From an uncultured Planctomycetaceae bacterium (lineage in GTDB: Bacteria > Planctomycetota > Planctomycetia > Pirellulales > JACPPG01): 8,695 nucleotides of DNA. Shown here piece after piece: positions 6,398 through 8,695 of the stretch (position 1 is the stretch's first letter; each line of letters starts with the position of its first letter). The stretch is taken from the NCBI GenBank assembly GCA_945957305.1, contig CAMFLN010000086.1:1-8695 (forward strand). The letters are read 5' to 3'. The notes beneath the pieces were generated by a model, which saw only the letters and a list, made by a program, of their open reading frames with translations, had not been told where the DNA came from and made no database searches. Both the position numbers and the translations under genes were made by a program.

Positions 6398-6612
6398 CCC
6401 CGAATCGTAATTGCCAACCTTGGCTGTTTGATATTCCTTAAGTGCGAGATGCCGCGCCTCTCATGGTCTGTAATCCCTCGACGGCCTATTCCTGACAGAA
6501 AAATTCTGAAGCTAGCGATGTGCCGTTACCTGGGGTTGGGACGGCGACTGAAAGAACGGGATCGCCGCCCTTCGTCGAGTCCCATTTCACCTCGATACAA
6601 GCGGACAAGGCG

Positions 6613-6642
6613 AGCCGGCCGAGATCGCGCAAAGCCGGCCGA
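6613..6642. repeat. Two copies of a 10-bp direct repeat, 20 bp apart
   Basis: AGCCGGCCGA occurs at 6613-6622 and again at 6633-6642, start to start exactly 20 bp, close to two helical turns. Each contains the palindrome GGCC within CCGG-type sequence. It could be a tandem binding site or simple GC-rich duplication. No regulator is known here. Confidence 0.35.
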
Positions 6643-6857
6643 TTGCCGGTGACGGTACGGCAAGGAAACATTGGACCCTGAACTGATCAGCGGTGCTTGA
6701 CCGAGCTGTACCACCTCTACCAGTTTGTACGTTGATGACCACTTGATTTCGCGGTAAATGGCGATAGTTTGAAAGCAATTGAGAGTTGATGAACCAACTA
6801 CCTTAATCCTTGGCAGCTCAGGTCTTCAGCTGGCCACGGCAACCCGTTTGGATTGAG

Positions 6858-6899
6858 CTACGGAACCGAAGGTTAGAGGTTCGAGCCCTCTGGGGTGTA
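6858..6899 (+). pseudogene. tRNA-Arg(ACG) 3' half (tRNA pseudogene or attachment-site scar)
   Basis: The segment reads as a tRNA from position 32 to the discriminator base. It has anticodon loop CTACGGA (6858-6864; T33, anticodon ACG), 3' anticodon stem ACCGA, variable loop AGGTT, T-stem AGAGG, T-loop TTCGAGC, T-stem CCTCT (perfect 5-bp pairing), 3' acceptor strand GGGGTGT and A at 6899. No CCA is encoded. The 5' anticodon stem should be TCGGT but is TTGAG, and no ACACCCC acceptor strand lies upstream, so it cannot fold as a working tRNA. A D-arm-like TTTGGATTGAGC just before (6847-6858) might be a decayed 5' part. Alternatively this is the kind of 3'-half tRNA duplicate left by tyrosine-recombinase integration. 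No integrase is in the window. Confidence 0.7.
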
Positions 6900-6906
6900 T
6901 TCTTTT

Positions 6907-6927
6907 TCGGCTCCTGGCCGGGGCCGA
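6907..6927. repeat. Stable hairpin right after the tRNA half
   Basis: TCGGCTCC (6907-6914) pairs with GGGGCCGA (6920-6927) through eight pairs, one of them a G-T wobble, around a 5-base loop. A T-run (6903-6907) precedes it rather than follows, so it is not a standard plus-strand terminator. It starts 8 bases after the tRNA discriminator base and may belong to the former tRNA transcript's trailer. Confidence 0.4.
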
Positions 6928-7185
6928 TCAGCGCAGTTGCCCGCTGCCCGGCCCGAGTGCCGGGACTTCGACAATCCAGGACCGCTAATGATCGCGATCC
7001 CCTGAGTTTCTCGTCGACGCCGATTTTTGGCGTCGTTCTCCCGATTTTCCCGCGGCTGCCGGGTTGTTTCCGTTTGATGGGGCGCCTTGCCCATCCCGGA
7101 AAGCCGGCTAAGCCGTTTTGACCGGTGCCTGACTGCGCACGATCAGACCCACAACGCATCGCTCGGCCTGACTGGCTGGCTCACC

Positions 7186-7190
7186 AAGGA
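7186..7190 (+). promoter_or_regulatory. Ribosome binding site of the metallophosphoesterase gene
   Basis: AAGGA at 7186-7190 lies 9 bases before ATG 7200. This supports the ATG at 7200 over the in-frame ATG at 7125, which lacks a ribosome site and would put 25 polar residues in front of the signal peptide. Confidence 0.6.
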
Positions 7191-7199
7191 AACTGCCTA

Positions 7200-8261
7200 A
7201 TGAACGCACACCGCCACTCCCCCGTCCAGCGGCGCGACTTCTTTATTCCCCCACTGCTTGATTCCCTACGCCGCGCATTCCCGCTTCTACTGGGAAGTCT
7301 GTGCGCTTCGCTGATCGTGCTCGCCGCTGCGACGGCCCGGGCCACGGACCTAACGTTCTTCTTTACGGCCGACACGCATTACGGACTCGACCTGTTCGCC
7401 AATAACGAACTGGGGAACAAGGCCACGATCGATGCCATGAACAATCTGCCGGGCACCGCCTATCCGGCCTCGATCGGCGGCTCGGTGGCCACTCCGTCGG
7501 GCGTGCTCGTGGCTGGCGACCTGACGGACACGCCGGCCCGGCAAAACATGTTCGGCATTCACGGCGCGCTGCTGAACCAGCGCGACGGCTTCAATGACGA
7601 CTACGCCGTCAACGGCACCGGGCGGATCAAGTTCCCTGTGTACGAAGGCTACGGGAATCACGACGTCGACAATACGACGCACAGCTACACGCTCGACGGC
7701 ATCCGCGCCCGCAACCTGGTGCGGCCAGGCGTCGTGCACTTGTCGGACAACGGCCTGAATTACTCCTGGAACTGGCAGGGCGTGCACTTCGTCAACTTGA
7801 ATATTTATCCCGGCATGAACGATCGCTCGGCCTTTAGCTTGGCCTTCTTGCAAGATGATCTACAGCACTACACGTCGACCAATACGCCGATCGTGATCAT
7901 GCAGCATTTCGGCTTTGATTCGTTTTCGCTCACTTGGTGGACCGATGCGGAACGCCAGGCTTTTGCCGACACGCTTGCCGGACACAACATCCTGGGGATT
8001 TTCCACGGGCATCTGCATACGACGGACGCCTACCAGTGGAATGGCTACAACGTCTTCGACGGCAGCGCCGCCAAGGACGGCAACTTTCTGGTCGTGCACA
8101 TCACGGACAACAAGATGGACGTCGTGTCGCGCGAGGACAATCACTGGGGCTTCGCCGTCAGCAAGGCCGTGCAAGTGCCCGAACCGGCGACGATCGTGCT
8201 GGGGGCATTCGCCGCCGCGCTCTTGATGATTCGTCGGCAATCGTCACGGCGTGCGCGTTAA
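7200..8261 (+). CDS. Secreted calcineurin-like metallophosphoesterase with PEP-CTERM tail
   Basis: A 353-residue exported phosphoesterase. The five metal-binding motifs of the calcineurin-like family are in order: DTH (Asp58, His60), GDLTD (Asp107), GNHD (Asn153, His154), His236 in IMQHFG, and GHLH (His271, His273). It should therefore bind two metal ions and hydrolyse phosphate mono- or diesters; the substrate cannot be told. The long N-terminus (1-48) has a positively charged stretch, a hydrophobic core (about 27-46) and an ARA cut site before TD. QRRDFF at 10-15 resembles a twin-arginine motif but is further from the core than usual. The C-terminus has VPEPA (326-330), a hydrophobic helix (331-344) and RR-rich end: a PEP-CTERM sorting signal, so it is probably anchored or released at the cell surface by an exosortase. 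The next gene converges on it. I give no gene symbol. Confidence 0.93.
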   Translation: MNAHRHSPVQRRDFFIPPLLDSLRRAFPLLLGSLCASLIVLAAATARATDLTFFFTADTHYGLDLFANNELGNKATIDAMNNLPGTAYPASIGGSVATPSGVLVAGDLTDTPARQNMFGIHGALLNQRDGFNDDYAVNGTGRIKFPVYEGYGNHDVDNTTHSYTLDGIRARNLVRPGVVHLSDNGLNYSWNWQGVHFVNLNIYPGMNDRSAFSLAFLQDDLQHYTSTNTPIVIMQHFGFDSFSLTWWTDAERQAFADTLAGHNILGIFHGHLHTTDAYQWNGYNVFDGSAAKDGNFLVVHITDNKMDVVSREDNHWGFAVSKAVQVPEPATIVLGAFAAALLMIRRQSSRRAR

Positions 8262-8270
8262 GAATATCTG

Positions 8271-8330
8271 GCCCGGGATTTCAGCCCGTTCGGTCCCGGG
8301 GCACAGCGCTACGGCTTGTACCCCAGGACC
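8271..8330. terminator. Competing GC-rich hairpins between convergent genes
   Basis: CCCGGGA (8272-8278) pairs perfectly with TCCCGGG (8294-8300). The same right-hand segment (8292-8301, GGTCCCGGGG) can instead pair with CCCCAGGACC (8321-8330), nine of ten bases matching. Both cannot form together. They lie 10-70 bases after the phosphoesterase stop and before the stop of the leftward hydrolase gene. The position suits a two-way transcription end. No T-run follows, so the termination role is inferred from position and structure only. Confidence 0.4.
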
Positions 8331-8373
8331 GACGGCCGATCGATACGGCAAGGATCCCTGCGAAGCTCGCCCG

Positions 8374-8695
8374 CTAGAAGGGGCGTGTATCCCACACCTG
8401 CACGTAGCGGATGACGACTGATTCGGCCGTGCCGTCCGGCGGGCCCACGAAGACTGTGGGGTCGTCCAAAGCTCCGCCGTCGCCGCAGGCCAGATTGACC
8501 GTAAGGAACATGGGGGTCCTGACCACGGTATTGCTCGACAGCACCTGTTGGCGATCGACGTACCATTTGAATCCCGTGCTGGTCCATTCCACGCCGTAGG
8601 TGTGCATGCCGGCTGAAAGGTCAGGCGAACCGGGAGCGCCAACAAAGTTGCCGGCCACCTCACCCGCGTTGGGCATGAACAAGCAGGGATAATGC
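8374..8695 (-). CDS. GH16-like glycoside hydrolase, C-terminal part (cut by the window edge)
   Basis: The last 106 residues of a longer protein; the frame stays open to the window edge, so the true start and most of the gene lie to the right. Recognisable family 16 features are HTYGVEWTSTGFKWYVD, then PMFLTVNLACGDGG, and the final strand VVIRYVQVW. These match the concave-sheet half of GH16 enzymes (laminarinases, agarases, licheninases), which cut beta-linked polysaccharides outside the cell. The catalytic E-x-D-x-E motif would be upstream, outside the window, so activity and substrate cannot be judged. It ends at DTRPF with no PEP-CTERM tail, unlike its two neighbours. A concanavalin-like lectin fold without activity is the alternative. 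Confidence 0.8.
   Translation of the reverse strand, partial: HYPCLFMPNAGEVAGNFVGAPGSPDLSAGMHTYGVEWTSTGFKWYVDRQQVLSSNTVVRTPMFLTVNLACGDGGALDDPTVFVGPPDGTAESVVIRYVQVWDTRPF

Larger units (their letters stand above)
6398..7199. other. 802-bp gene-free stretch between two divergent PEP-CTERM genes
   Basis: No frame in either strand shows protein-like sequence; the open frames are short and low in recognisable motifs. The stretch must hold the promoters for the leftward PEP-CTERM gene and the rightward phosphoesterase, but I could not assign -35/-10 pairs. It contains a 10-bp direct repeat (6613-6642), a tRNA-Arg 3' half (6858-6899), an 8-bp-stem hairpin (6907-6927) and a GATGGG/CCCATC inverted repeat (7077-7096). 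GC content appears to rise to the right of the tRNA fragment. Confidence 0.6.

Noticed and set aside
6824..6899. Complete functional tRNA-Arg gene
   Set aside because: The 5' acceptor strand (ACACCCC) is absent and the 5' anticodon stem does not pair with ACCGA, so only the 3' half is present.
7125..7199. Earlier ATG (7125) for the metallophosphoesterase
   Set aside because: It has no ribosome site and would add 25 polar residues before the signal peptide. ATG 7200 has AAGGA 9 bases upstream.
7350..8240. Two long minus-strand open frames (167 and 126 codons) across the metallophosphoesterase gene
   Set aside because: They are Val/Arg/His-rich antisense shadows typical of GC-rich coding DNA. 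The plus-strand frame has complete catalytic motifs.
1..8695. CRISPR array or known defence system
   Set aside because: No regularly spaced direct repeats with variable spacers and no cas-like or defence-like proteins in any frame.

Overview
The window looks like planctomycete chromosome, most likely from the Pirellula/Pirellulales side of the phylum. The evidence is a giant Ser/Thr kinase fused to WD40 repeats, a divergent ECF sigma factor with the look of the kinase-linked planctomycete ECF groups, and two different secreted proteins ending in PEP-CTERM sorting tails. GC content is moderate to high. The phylum call rests on this gene mix; no rRNA or marker gene is present.

Layout, left to right. 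Bases 1-226 hold no convincing gene. A plus-strand terminator-like hairpin sits across the 3' end of the kinase gene. Bases 227-3751 (minus) encode a 1174-residue membrane kinase with 14 WD40-like repeats. Upstream of it on the same strand is a 62-residue helical protein (3894-4082). A 339-bp divergent intergenic region (4083-4421) holds a perfect 10-bp-arm palindrome and a smaller one. The ECF sigma factor follows on the plus strand (4422-5036). Bases 5037-5707 hold no intact gene but contain a decayed IS66-family transposase C-terminus (about 5227-5483) and a long imperfect hairpin. A PEP-CTERM protein lies on the minus strand (5708-6397). An 802-bp gene-free stretch (6398-7199) contains the 3' half of a tRNA-Arg(ACG) (6858-6899). 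A secreted metallophosphoesterase with a PEP-CTERM tail is on the plus strand (7200-8261). The window ends in the C-terminal part of a GH16-like glycoside hydrolase on the minus strand (8374-8695, cut by the window edge).

How the genes may work together. The sigma factor, the small protein and the kinase form a divergently arranged cluster around one shared control region. This is consistent with the known planctomycete linkage of ECF sigma factors to Ser/Thr kinases, where no classical anti-sigma gene is present and phosphorylation is thought to control the sigma factor. The right half is an envelope/secretion region: two proteins made for the exosortase (PEP-CTERM) pathway and a probable polysaccharide-degrading enzyme. 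The IS66 debris and the tRNA half between the two parts mark past mobile-element activity. The most interesting unexplained items are the 62-residue protein, the palindromes between it and the sigma gene, and the tRNA half whose match stops at the anticodon loop.
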